64,000 nucleotides of DNA from Schizochytrium sp. TIO01 (Eukaryota; Sar; Bigyra; Thraustochytrida; Thraustochytriidae). The stretch is taken from positions 3,891,048-3,955,047 of the forward strand of contig SMSO01000031.1 of NCBI GenBank assembly GCA_004764695.1. Reading direction: 5' to 3'. The notes beneath the pieces are model-generated. The model saw only the letters and a program-made list of their open reading frames with translations, ran no database searches and had not been told where the DNA came from. This document shows, piece after piece, positions 41,421-51,800 of this stretch. The first letter of the stretch is position 1. Each line of letters starts with the position of its first letter. The position numbers and the translations under genes are program-made.

Positions 41421-42090
41421 ATTATCTTCTATATTTGTTTTGGACCCTCCCTGTGTGCGTTTTCGCGCACATGCCTTGCACGAAACACACAAAGAGGATC
41501 TTGCAAAAAGAGGGTCCCACGAAGCGAAGCTTTGTAGTAATAGTTTTGCTCTGTGTATGTTTGTTGTGCTTCTTCGGATCTTATGGAAGGCTACCCTAGT
41601 CTCTCCTTTTCTAGGTTATGTGCCTAGCTAGGTAACACTCTACTAGAAAGAAACCATATTCAGTATAACCATTTCTTTACGAATTCCAGAGGTCCTTTAC
41701 TTTCGATTCAAAAATGCTGGCTCATGAATAATTGCAAGCATTCGCAATAGTGATATGAAGTCCTTTCGGAGTTGCACTGGAAAAAATATGGCAATTCCAA
41801 AGTTTTTCGCTCAAAGACAAACTAGTTTCTGATAGTAAAAGTATGTCATGATCATACTGCGCTATATTAGCTTTGAAAAAATTAAAAAAATTAAATTTAT
41901 AATTTAAAAAATTAAAGAAAAACAGATATACAATAATGCAAGAGTCTGTCGAAGCGACGATTCTTTATCCAACTCCGCCAAACAAATCCACTTACCCATC
42001 AAGAAGAATTCGTCAAAAGGTGAAGGGTGGACGCCTCCAAAGTCTTCCCGTGTTGCCTTCAGGCGAGGTGACAACTTGTCAAAAGATAAC
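41421..42090. other. Divergent spacer upstream of MCU and the 42.1-kb gene
   Basis: About 670 bp. AT-rich from 41700 to 41935 with an AATTAAAAAA-type palindromic stretch at ~41877-41920. The part 41908-42090 is open in the downstream gene's frame but has no ATG. It may be 5' UTR, or the gene may have an unseen upstream exon. A separate ATG at 41936 opens a 52-codon frame that ends at 42094. Confidence 0.4.
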
Positions 42091-43353
42091 ATGAGAAGAG
42101 GCTCTGTGCAAAGCAAGTCACTCAATGACTTGCAAGAGCTTGATGTTGAGGAAACCAGGTCTCTGCTCAGCAACACAGTAGCAGATAAGCTAACTCGCCG
42201 TTGGTCCTTCACAAATCTCCTTTCTGTTTCAGACAATGATGCAGAAAACCCCATGTCGTCAAGCGAAAGAAACATGCCAACACGGGTTCTAAAGCCTACG
42301 ACAGCCAACGCACAGCATCAACCAGAGACGATGCTACAACAATTTCAGATGCGTCTAGCAAAACAAGTCTATCGGGCTCTCACCGAGAGCATCAATGACC
42401 CACGTGCTCTTGAGGAGCTTTTCTACAATATTAGTAGCACGGTGCCTTCAAAATTTGCTGAAAAGCTTAATCTTGATATGGAACGTAGATGGTTTTACTA
42501 TGAACTTCTGGCCACTTACTATTACATGCTCGAGCGAAAGTATGAGCCTGGCAAAGTGGAGAAAGAATTACTTCCACTCTGTGCTAAGCTATGGTCTCTG
42601 GAGCATTTTCCTTCTGTTTTTTCATTACTGCTTCATCGCTGGGTCGTTGAGACTGATGCAGGGTTGACAACCAAAGGTTGGGTGATGCGCTTCAATGTGC
42701 TTTTGAAGGGGACCTATCAGCTTTTCTGGTTCGATATTGAACATGACACGCGTAAGCTTTGGCCTTTATATGTTCGCCTGAGGGAGAAAATGTTCGAGCC
42801 CGCATCGCCTTTCTTCCTTGACACACTTCAGCCGGACGACCACAATGCAAAGAGCAAAGAACTGGCATCGTTTTACGTATCCGCCCATGCTGCTAAAGAT
42901 TCTATTCGCAAAGACTTTGCCTATGTTCTCGCTCGATTCTACTTTTACTATTCTTCGCGTCCTGAACGAGTTCAAGCTTTTTGCATTAATCAGCTTCAAC
43001 TCGACGAGGGTCTCGATTCATTCGTGCCGCAGCTGGTCCAGCAACTACGCACTGTGGGCCCCCGGAATGAAAAGGTTCTGTTGCACTACTTGCGCTGCAC
43101 AAGCCTTCTTCCTATTGCCGAGCTTAACTTGTCTTCTAGAAATAAGCTTTATGCAACCTTAAATGAGCTTCAAATGCTCGGCCCTCCACTCCATGTTTCA
43201 CGGACTGTGGCAGCGGAAGCAAAGCGGACGATGGACCAACTCTTTCCCCAAGGAAGATATGTTCGCGTCTTCATCAACCTTCTCTTTGCATTGCTTCGAC
43301 CTTTTCATATTTTTGCATTCCTCTTTGCGTCAGAGAAGAATTCCACAGCATAA
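42091..43353 (+). CDS. Conserved-looking helical protein of unknown function
   Basis: Start at the first ATG, 42091 (420 residues); a TTG start five codons upstream is rejected. Residues 1-85 are polar and Ser-rich, probably disordered. From ~90 the protein is alpha-helical and rich in aromatic residues (R-W-F-Y-Y-E-L-L-A-T-Y-Y-Y-M-L-E and F-A-Y-V-L-A-R-F-Y-F-Y-Y). It ends in a hydrophobic helix (V-F-I-N-L-L-F-A-L-L-R-P-F-H-I-F-A-F-L-F) that could associate with a membrane. Codon content and length support a real gene. I do not recognise the family. Confidence 0.7.
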   Translation: MRRGSVQSKSLNDLQELDVEETRSLLSNTVADKLTRRWSFTNLLSVSDNDAENPMSSSERNMPTRVLKPTTANAQHQPETMLQQFQMRLAKQVYRALTESINDPRALEELFYNISSTVPSKFAEKLNLDMERRWFYYELLATYYYMLERKYEPGKVEKELLPLCAKLWSLEHFPSVFSLLLHRWVVETDAGLTTKGWVMRFNVLLKGTYQLFWFDIEHDTRKLWPLYVRLREKMFEPASPFFLDTLQPDDHNAKSKELASFYVSAHAAKDSIRKDFAYVLARFYFYYSSRPERVQAFCINQLQLDEGLDSFVPQLVQQLRTVGPRNEKVLLHYLRCTSLLPIAELNLSSRNKLYATLNELQMLGPPLHVSRTVAAEAKRTMDQLFPQGRYVRVFINLLFALLRPFHIFAFLFASEKNSTA

Positions 43354-44880
43354 TTTTTCTTCCAAACAACTTGAGAAAATCTTCTGCTTCTACTAGAAGA
43401 GAAAGAGCGTTCCAAACCTCAGGTCAATATTGCCAACTCTGAGGGAGTTTATCGTCCTCTAAATTCACTGCCTATTACGAATTCTACGCTAAATACTATG
43501 CAATGTATATACTGTTGTTTCGGATTACTTTATCTCGTGCTAGAATCATCTCTATCAGTTTTGGAGTTAGTTGGCAGAGCAAGCAGCTATGGTTATGAAC
43601 TATTGTATGCCTTAGAAGAATCAACAATCTTGTATGGGGAGAAGCACTTCCGACTGACGGTGCTTTGGGAGTACAGGAGAATGCTCCTAACATTTCTGGC
43701 AGTAAAGAACTTAAGATATAATTCCTAAGTAAATCTATACCAACATTTACAGTTGAGAGTCAATCGCGTATATGTACTCTTCTAATATAATTCTCCTCTG
43801 ACCGTTAACGGCTTGAAAACGTCGGTGAGAGGGATGACTTCGCAAAGCTTTCTTTTGCATAAAGTCACAGGAGGTTTTCTGGTAGAACCGAGTGTTTGCG
43901 TTCGTTTAAAGTAAAGCTAGACATGGGATGAAATATAAGTGGGATGACTGGTGACCAAGTCACACGGACTGTGCATAGTAGGTTTATCGACATGAAGAAT
44001 TGTAAAATATATCCGAGGTAGGGATTGACATGAGCTTTGCTGGGGAGATAGGTGCCGAGAACATCCATTGATAGAATATTGCTATTAATAGCAGCCCCAT
44101 AACTTGATTTGGCCATGCACAACCAGTTGATTGTTGCAGATCACAGGTATCCCAGAGTTATTTTAATCCTATGGCTTGGTCACTATTCTGTGTATGCTCT
44201 GATTCTCGTGCGGGGTCAAATTGAGGGCCATGATTCTTAGAAGAGGTTTTCATGAAGATGCCCCAAGATTTTGTGTTATTTGCCTTATTTTATCATTGTC
44301 ATTTAAAAAAAAAAATAGAAAAAAAAAAAAATCTCCATGTGAGCAAGGAGAAAATTTTATAAATTTATTCAAACAAAGCGTGATGCGGATATTCAACTTC
44401 TTAAGTGGCGTTATGAGGAACAACTTGAGGACCTCGTTTTGAAGGGCCCAGTTTCCATAGCTAAACCTTCAGATATAGTAGATTCATATGATTATGGATG
44501 ATAAGAATTGTTTATTATGAGGGTCACTTAGTTCGTTTCAATGATAACTTTGCGAATATTGATGAACCACATTGGTCTGATGTCCCAAACTATGTCCAGG
44601 AAGACCAGAATATAATTAACTGCCACCCAACCGTAACTGTTTAATTAGATTACTTGACCTCTTGGTTCTTTATCATTCTAATACTATTTGTTGGTCTTGA
44701 GATAGTCTGTCAGTCTCGGATCTCACAGATCCCCAACACTAAGCAAAATGCATTGATTCAATATATATTTTCCAGCCTTCGTACCCTAAACAAGTATTGT
44801 CTCCTGCATACTCTACAAAATATTCTTGAGCTGGCGTCAAGATTATTTAGATTTTTAAGGTAGGCGCTTTTTTAAATTCT
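43354..44880. other. Gene-poor AT-rich region, part 1
   Basis: About 1.5 kb without a supportable gene. Short frames occur on both strands (for example 43498-43728 plus, 43865-44122 minus) but lack recognisable motifs. A-rich runs lie at 44305-44335. A protein-like plus-strand reading around 44495-44640 is broken by stops and may be part of the relic that follows. Confidence 0.35.
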
Positions 44881-44888
44881 TGGTGCTA

Positions 44889-46515
44889 TCAAATTAGTTT
44901 AGACCACGTTCTTCTTAGAGATTTCAAACCTTCAACCATAAGCTCTTTAATACTCTCTAAAGTTACGCAATCCACCTTTACTAATGATGTTTTTTCCTCA
45001 TGATCATTCACAGGTGGCAATACAGGAAACCTTTGAGTCAACTTGGTTATCACAGCTCTTGTAGGGTTGCTGGTGTTTTGATTGGCTTGCTTGACAGACA
45101 CGTAATGTAGATTTCCTGAGACTGTGCGACTAACAACCAAGGTAATGCGCTATGAGAAATGTTGTGTTTGCTGCTCATATACGACGCTATGAAGGGTCCT
45201 GTCAGAGGTGTCCAATTTGGACGTCTGAAAGATCAAAATATTCCTTTCAAGAATGATGTTTTCATTTTGCCGCCACTCAAGCAAGTTTCATTAATAACAA
45301 CGACACTCTTTGGTTCTGGATTACTGAGACGTGGTTATGATTACTTAGAGGTAATTGAGGAAATATCTAAGATTGCAGTAGTTAGTTAGTACTGAGACTA
45401 GTTGCCGCTTGTCTTATTGAATGTGCTGGAGTTGGTTCAAGTGCTTTAGGTCGCTTGGGATATTTCGGGTCTGCTGTTAAATTTGCTTTGCAAATTCCTC
45501 TCGACCCTTGTTTTGTTCCCTTCGCTCCTTGGTATGGGTGCATCTCATGTGGTGTTCCATTCAATCTTCAGATTCAGAAAATATCCAAGCAAGTTCATGA
45601 TCTAAGAGGAGATATTTGAAGCGATCAAACCACCAGTCAAGATTCATTGTGTTGAACCATCATAATTTCCGACCTTCAGTGTCACGACAAAGTATCTCGT
45701 TGCGATAATGTCTGAATTTTTGCATATAGCTGCTGTGGATCGTGAACGGTACCATCCCACTAAGCATGGTGTATGGTTGAATCATCGTCTCCCTTAGGCA
45801 GGAGGCACGTTTCCTATGGAATGTAAGAAATCCTACCGTGAGATTGGAAACCCAAGGTGGCTGAGATGCAAAACAGTGTGCAAAGGCTCTCCTCAGCACA
45901 TTTGTCCAAAGCGATATAGGCGACGTAACGTTCTGGATATGTCACAAGCACCAGAATGCCACCGCAGAAATGTTGAATCGTGAATCTGCATGTCTAGATG
46001 TTTTAATTTTTAACTTTCAAGCATCAACAGCATGCTTAAAATGATGTACATTCTTGCAATCTAGAGCAGCGATTTTCTTGTTGAGGTCTGCAATCATGGT
46101 AGTTTTCTACAGTGTGCGCTGCTTAAGGGATCTAGCTACAATTTTGATACTGCCTTATGCTAGGCCAGACTGAGCCATCTACTGAGACTGAGTTCGTAAC
46201 TTGGCCTTCAGCTCCTGCATCCCATGTCACCTTAACTTTTCATTGCTGGCCTTTCGAGTCTCGTACTTCATATCACGCCTTCAGCAAGATCTCCAAAGCT
46301 GGACACAGACCAATTCTTGCCGGCCACGCATTTTCCTCCATGTCTACGACCTCTTCACAGATTTGTAAAGGGATATTCGACTCACAAAGCTGTATTTGCC
46401 CAATGACCTGCAAATCTAATTACCACCAGGTAACGAACAACTCAAGGATTTGAAAAGAAACGTCATCCTCCTTAAAGTAAATTTCATTACCTAACAGCTG
46501 AACCGCGTCTTGCAG
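44889..46515 (-). pseudogene. Decayed coding relic, unidentified (possibly transposon)
   Basis: On the minus strand, long open segments follow each other with scattered stops and frame changes. Examples: L-L-G-N-E-I-Y-F-K-E-D-D near 46480, C-E-E-V-V-D-M-E-E-N-A-W-P-A-R near 46350, M-I-A-D-L-N-K-K-I-A-A-L-D near 46095, an 79-codon open stretch at 45660-45899 and an 83-codon one at 44889-45140. The composition looks coding, but no ATG-to-stop frame covers it. I recognise no transposase or reverse-transcriptase motif, so the identity is open. The plus strand also has an open stretch (45159-45389) and the direction is not certain. Confidence 0.4.
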
Positions 46516-47915
46516 TCATGCCTGCTCCAAAACCTATATCAGCTTCGCACAAGACGAAGCCTCGCACATTTTGCAACTTGATAATTTACTTAGGTTTTAT
46601 ATGAGATTGACATTTTATTCTTTACTATTATAAGTAAATGAACAAAACTGCAAACTAAATTCACGGGGTTGTACTTTATACATCGACAATCCTGATGAAT
46701 TTGGTCCAATTGCGTTGAAGAATTTTGTGGTGCACTTGGGTTTTCACAAACCTGCAAACCTCCCAACTTTGCTCACATTTTCTACTATAAGCATCTTAAA
46801 TTGCTGAAAGCTGGCTATACGATATCTCTCTGCAGGTTCTATTGGCTGCCGAACAGCCTTGCGAACAACTTACAGCGAGTTTTTCCTCTGAGGTCTTGGT
46901 AATCTGCCCCATGCCCACGGCCGAAACAAATGTTCTTTGCCCTCATCTCTCAATTCCCTCCAATGAATAATAAGCAAGGCCAATTCAAGGACAACTTCCA
47001 TTTGGTTTCCGTATTTATTGTATCTACACCTCAGACTGCTTCGTACTTATATTCATCGTCATGATACCAAAGTGCCCACGAAAGTGCCCTCGAAACGTTG
47101 CGAGCAGCACGCCTCCACAAGATGTTGTGCAAAGAAAACAGCACCCCAGTGTGCAACAAATTTATATATAGAAGTAATTACTAGTCGCTAGTTATCTCAT
47201 CTATGCATGAAATACCTAGTATTTACATGAAAACCCAGGTAGCTAATATAATGCATACGTACATGTCAAACAATCAAAGAAAGAAGAATTCGATCATGGT
47301 CATTTGCCTGCTCAAACTAATATTTAAAAAAAATTAAAAAAAAAACTGAAACGAAAAAGTCTTAGAATAACATAGTAATTTTAGTAGTGTTCAGGTCAGA
47401 AACGTCTCCGAAGAAGCCGGTGACACTCAATGATGATTTACCAATGCTCGTACAGAAAAAAGAGAGATGGAAAACCAATGTGAATATATGATTGCAGACC
47501 CCAATATCGTATATAACATCATAGCGCGAATCTGAATTAGAACTACCCCCATAGTAAGAGGAAACGATGTATGATTAGCCTGTAAAACAAAGGTAGAAAG
47601 TCTCCAACATTAAAATGTCCATTACACTATTAAATAAGGGCAGTTACGGCCGATGCTATTCAAATTCATACTGTCAATAATTCTGCCATGGCTCTTTTAT
47701 TTCTATGGAACTAAAATTTAGTTGATAAGAACGAGGGAGAGCCACGCAACGCGCAAAGTCGCACTCGCCTTGGGTAATGTAACCTTCGGACATCCTAGCG
47801 ACATGATAGTAATACACATAATATATATGCTACTACTAGTACTGTTACATGAGGCGTTTTTCTTTTTAGCACTAACGCTATTCATTTTATTAGATATTAT
47901 ATAGACATAACTAAA
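46516..47915. other. Gene-poor AT-rich region, part 2
   Basis: About 1.4 kb without a recognisable gene. A-rich runs occur at 47327-47345. A plus-strand stretch around 46675-46790 reads as protein-like sequence in two frames but is broken. Nothing else is supported. Confidence 0.35.
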
Positions 47916-47917
47916 AA

Positions 47918-48300
47918 AGACTTACTTTCTCATTGGCCCTCTTGAACCTCCGGATGTACCGGGGTTAGCAAACGTTGAATGGCAGAGACGCGAGAGTGTT
48001 TCTTGGTTAGGCGCGCGCGACAGGGGGTCCTATTGGTAGCGCGACCTCGCTTCTTGCACTTGTGTCTGGCTTACCTTGCTACCACACTGCTGCGGCGTGC
48101 CGCAGAAAGGAATATCGGCTACTTTCTGTAGCAAAGGAGCAGGCTAAGTAGTTTTCTTCTACAAGCTTAGTTCGGCCATTGACAGTTGTGGGAGAGCTGA
48201 CTGGAGCACGACTTGGAGCACGTGCAAAGTTCTTCAGCGGCGGAGATATTTTTTCAAAGTCTAGTCGCCAATCTAGGTTCGCAAATCGGACCTTCTCCAT
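47918..48300 (-). other. GC-richer coding-like island: small gene with tiny introns, or frameshifted relic
   Basis: An ATG at 48300 opens 73 codons (MEKVRFANLDWRLDF...) ending at 48079. Around its end a different frame reads K-V-A-D-I-P-F-C-G-T-P-Q-Q-C-G-S-K. Further on the same strand reads S-T-F-A-N-P-G-T-S-G-G-S-R-G-P-M-R-K then TAA at ~47920. Removing GT..AG segments of 37 and 45 nt would join the three in frame. The candidate splice sites are GTAGAA..CTACAG and GTAAGC..AATAG. Such introns would be very short, so frame-shifted decay is an equal possibility. No family is recognised. Confidence 0.35.
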
Positions 48301-48865
48301 TGGCTCGAATATCCTCTACATATAAATAAATTTACCTACAGGCTAGGTCCTGCTTCTGGCCGACAAGTGCTTTGCCCATACGTACATTGTCAAATTTGAA
48401 AGGGAGGATACCAACACACGTACATTGCTACTAAACTGATTAATCAAGGGTTATTTGACCGGAAACAGACTTCTCAAAGTTGTCGCATAGAGACGCTTGA
48501 TCTAGCAGCTTTTGTTCAAAAGTTCGCCCAAAGCGCATCTGGTTCCGATCAGAGCGATAGTTAAATAGAGGCCTTGCTCAGCTTGTCTATCAAATAGACG
48601 TCTTAGTTCACACTTGACCAAGTCTCAGCGACTCAGTGCAAGAAAGGCTCACGCTTCTCTCTTCCAACTACCCAAGGGCATCCGGTGATAGTCACTCGTA
48701 CACGGCTAATATCAGCAGTGCTTCCACTGACCATTTCATCTCAATCTCCAGCCTTGAGAAGAAAATAAAAAGCAGGAAGAAGTCAAATCTGAGGATATAA
48801 GAGGCTAGAATCTCCCAAAAGTCTTCCCCCATTTTCTTCCATTCCTTTGAGAACTTCCAAATTGC
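48301..48865. other. Spacer and probable 5' region of the 1593-residue gene
   Basis: About 565 bp, not especially AT-rich in its second half, between a minus-strand ATG and a plus-strand ATG. Presumably a divergent promoter region. No gene, RNA or repeat is recognised. Confidence 0.35.
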
Positions 48866-51800
48866 ATGTCACTGCAGTCTTTGTTACTGTACACTGATCC
48901 AATCCTACCAAACAAACAACCCATTAATGCCAAAATGCAAAATTTACACGGCACCGCATGCTGTAAAACCATCTTTGAGCCAGCTGCTTCATACAGACAA
49001 CTACATTCCTATCTCACAGTGAGCCACCAGGAAAGTTATATGGAACTTAAAACGTCAGCTATCTCTGCAGAGATGAATCCCAAATATCTTACTTTCAGTG
49101 AGGCAAATAAAGCAGAGCCGCGGTGTACTGAACAATCTACTGATTCCTGCAACATCACAAGCGGTCTGTCTACCTTCCTGGAATTAGCAAACACCACCGA
49201 TTTAGCTTTGAAAAGCATAGAAGACTGTATAACTTCATTCGATCCATTGACTACTGAGCTTTCAGTACAAACTTCGAAAGGTGTTCCTCCTATGGAATCC
49301 ATACTGAGTCCGATACGAACCTCAAAGATGTCGATTCTCGAGGCACTCTGGAGGGAATGTGCTACCGCTCCCAAGCTTTTAAGTGCAACTCCGAAACAAA
49401 AGCCAAAGGGAAAATCGAGCTTACCTTGGCGTGGAAAAGACCATAGATTGGAACCTTTCAAAGATATGGTCCACAAATCCGCAAACAAAAAAGAACTATT
49501 TGCATCACTACACAGTCTTAGGATTTGCACTGATCTCTGTTTGGATAGTGTAGGTAGTATGGATGGTCCAAACTCAAGCAATTCGATTTCTAGTTTAGAG
49601 TTATGGTCTGGAGTTCAACCTTTTAACTGTAGATTACCTTCGGCTGCAGATACAGCTCAGCTTTCTGGGGACCAAGTGACTGACAATGCTGGCACGGACC
49701 CAAGCGATGTCGAAACGTGGGTTTCGGACGATTTAGCGATAGCTCGATTCGAAAAAGATCGAAAATCGCGCTTGGAGAAACAGTCAGCTTTGCAACTGCT
49801 AGCTTTAAATGAGAATAAGTGTATGCGATCTGGCACCTTGGCTAAAAGAGAAGACAAGAATGATAAAGTAAAACTACCCTCAGTTTTATGCTGTCCCAAT
49901 GTAGCAGTGCGAAATTACGAGTCTAGTAAGATAAACAGTGCCTCTAGGGGCATGGCGAAAGAACCGCCTTCCTGCTCTTCGTCCTCATTCAGTGTAGACT
50001 GTTTGAGGTCCGATCAAAGTGATCTGAATATTAATGACTCTTCTTTAGTTAGGCATTCTGAATATCTAAATTTCGATAATTTAGAGCATTCGTCCAAAGA
50101 TTCATGGGGCTTCCTAGACAGTGAGGCGGAAAACTTAAGTTTAGCCGGGAATAGCGATTATGACGACTCATCAGCAGGTAGTCCATTAGAAGAGGACATG
50201 GAGTGGGTGTTTGGGGCAGATGCTATCGAAATGTTTGACAATGATGCCCGATTCATGTTTCCGGGTAAGGATTGTTCCGATAACCTCAGCCCTGAGAGTG
50301 AGCACCTGTCTGAAATTCATGATAGCGGTTCCATATGTATGTCTGATCAGGAAAGTAGAGAGTCCAGGCTCTTTACTGAAAGGTCCCATATCATGACTGG
50401 GGAAAGTCTCAAGCTTGAGCTGGGTAACTTTTTCGGAAACCAGGAGCTTGTGGAGAGCCCTCGCTTAGGTTGCAATCGGTGGTCAGCTGACTTAAAATAT
50501 GTAAAAGCGGAGATTGAGGCAGCGACATTGCCTAAGACTACAGAAAATATGCTTGAAGCGTTACCAGAATATCTGACACCCCGCGGTATAGTCAATGATA
50601 ATCATGTTGGCAAGGGAGTCAAAAATTCACTGCATGTTGCTCTCAGTCATGATTTTATACCAACAAGCTCTACCTTTATGCTTTGCAATGGACATGGTAA
50701 CTTTTACCTATTCAACAAAGGTAATTCAACGCTACATCTATGCATCAATGTAGAGGGCTCCAACGTGAGTCTGCCAGAACTATTTTCAGATAGTGACGGT
50801 ACTTATGGAAGCGATAGGCAACATTACATCGTAGCAGAGTGTTTCCAGCTTGTGCTACCTGAGACGATGGCTCTTTTACCTTCATTTGCATCTATTGTAT
50901 TAGAACCTGGTTCCCGTATTCAAATTCAGGTTCGGGCAGGTCCACAATGGGGCCAAGAGCAAGAGCAAGCTAACGCTGCTCGCAACAGTATTCTTTCAGG
51001 GGTAATCACTATCCGAGAAGCCTGTATGAATGAAAGATCTGAGATGAGTCTCCTTGAATCTGTCCCTGTCTCTATTTTTCAAACACAACGCACCGATATT
51101 CTGTTGAATGGGATTTCGCCTCCATTGCGAGATCTTTCCAAAGAATGTATTCTAAGTCCCGGGAATGGGTCACTGCCATTGTGTTTTGAGAATCATGGAA
51201 AACACAAGGCTGTTGTCTTTGTGAGTATTGATTCTGAGGCAAGCCCACGTCAGTTTGTTCTCCAACATGGAGAACGGCAGGCAGTGTCGCTAAACATTTC
51301 AAAACAGAAGCAGTTCGTCCAAATTATCTATATGGAGTTAGACTGCTGGAAGGTACAAATGGCAACTCTCAATTACTTTGCAGAACTTTTTAACACGTTG
51401 AAGTGCGATCAGAATGGTAGTCATAAAGAGCGGTTGGCACGTCTCTTTGTCAGTTGCCATCGGGCGATGACAAAGGTAAAAACCTATTACTTTGCAGGTA
51501 TTTTAAGTTCCGGGGAAGGTGGTCATCCAGGGACGTTGAAGTTTCTCAATGATAAGCTACTTACTCCAAATCTCTCTGGCGTTGAACATGCCTATGAACC
51601 TGATAAACTCAACTATCTTCCGAAAACTCCTCAGTCACAAAATAGTAAGTACAGTGGTTTAGAGAGCAACCACACTTCAGATTTCATACACTGGCTATTG
51701 AAAGTTTTGGTCAGTTGTTCGGGATTGCAAGAGGAGACCGAGAGGCTTTGTCAAAAGGTACACCTAAGCTCTACAGAAAGTGACACGTATTTCATGTCGT

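Noticed and set aside
41936-42094. 52-codon upstream frame as exon 1 of the 42.1-kb gene
   Set aside because: The best GT..AG pair (43 nt) does not restore the downstream frame.
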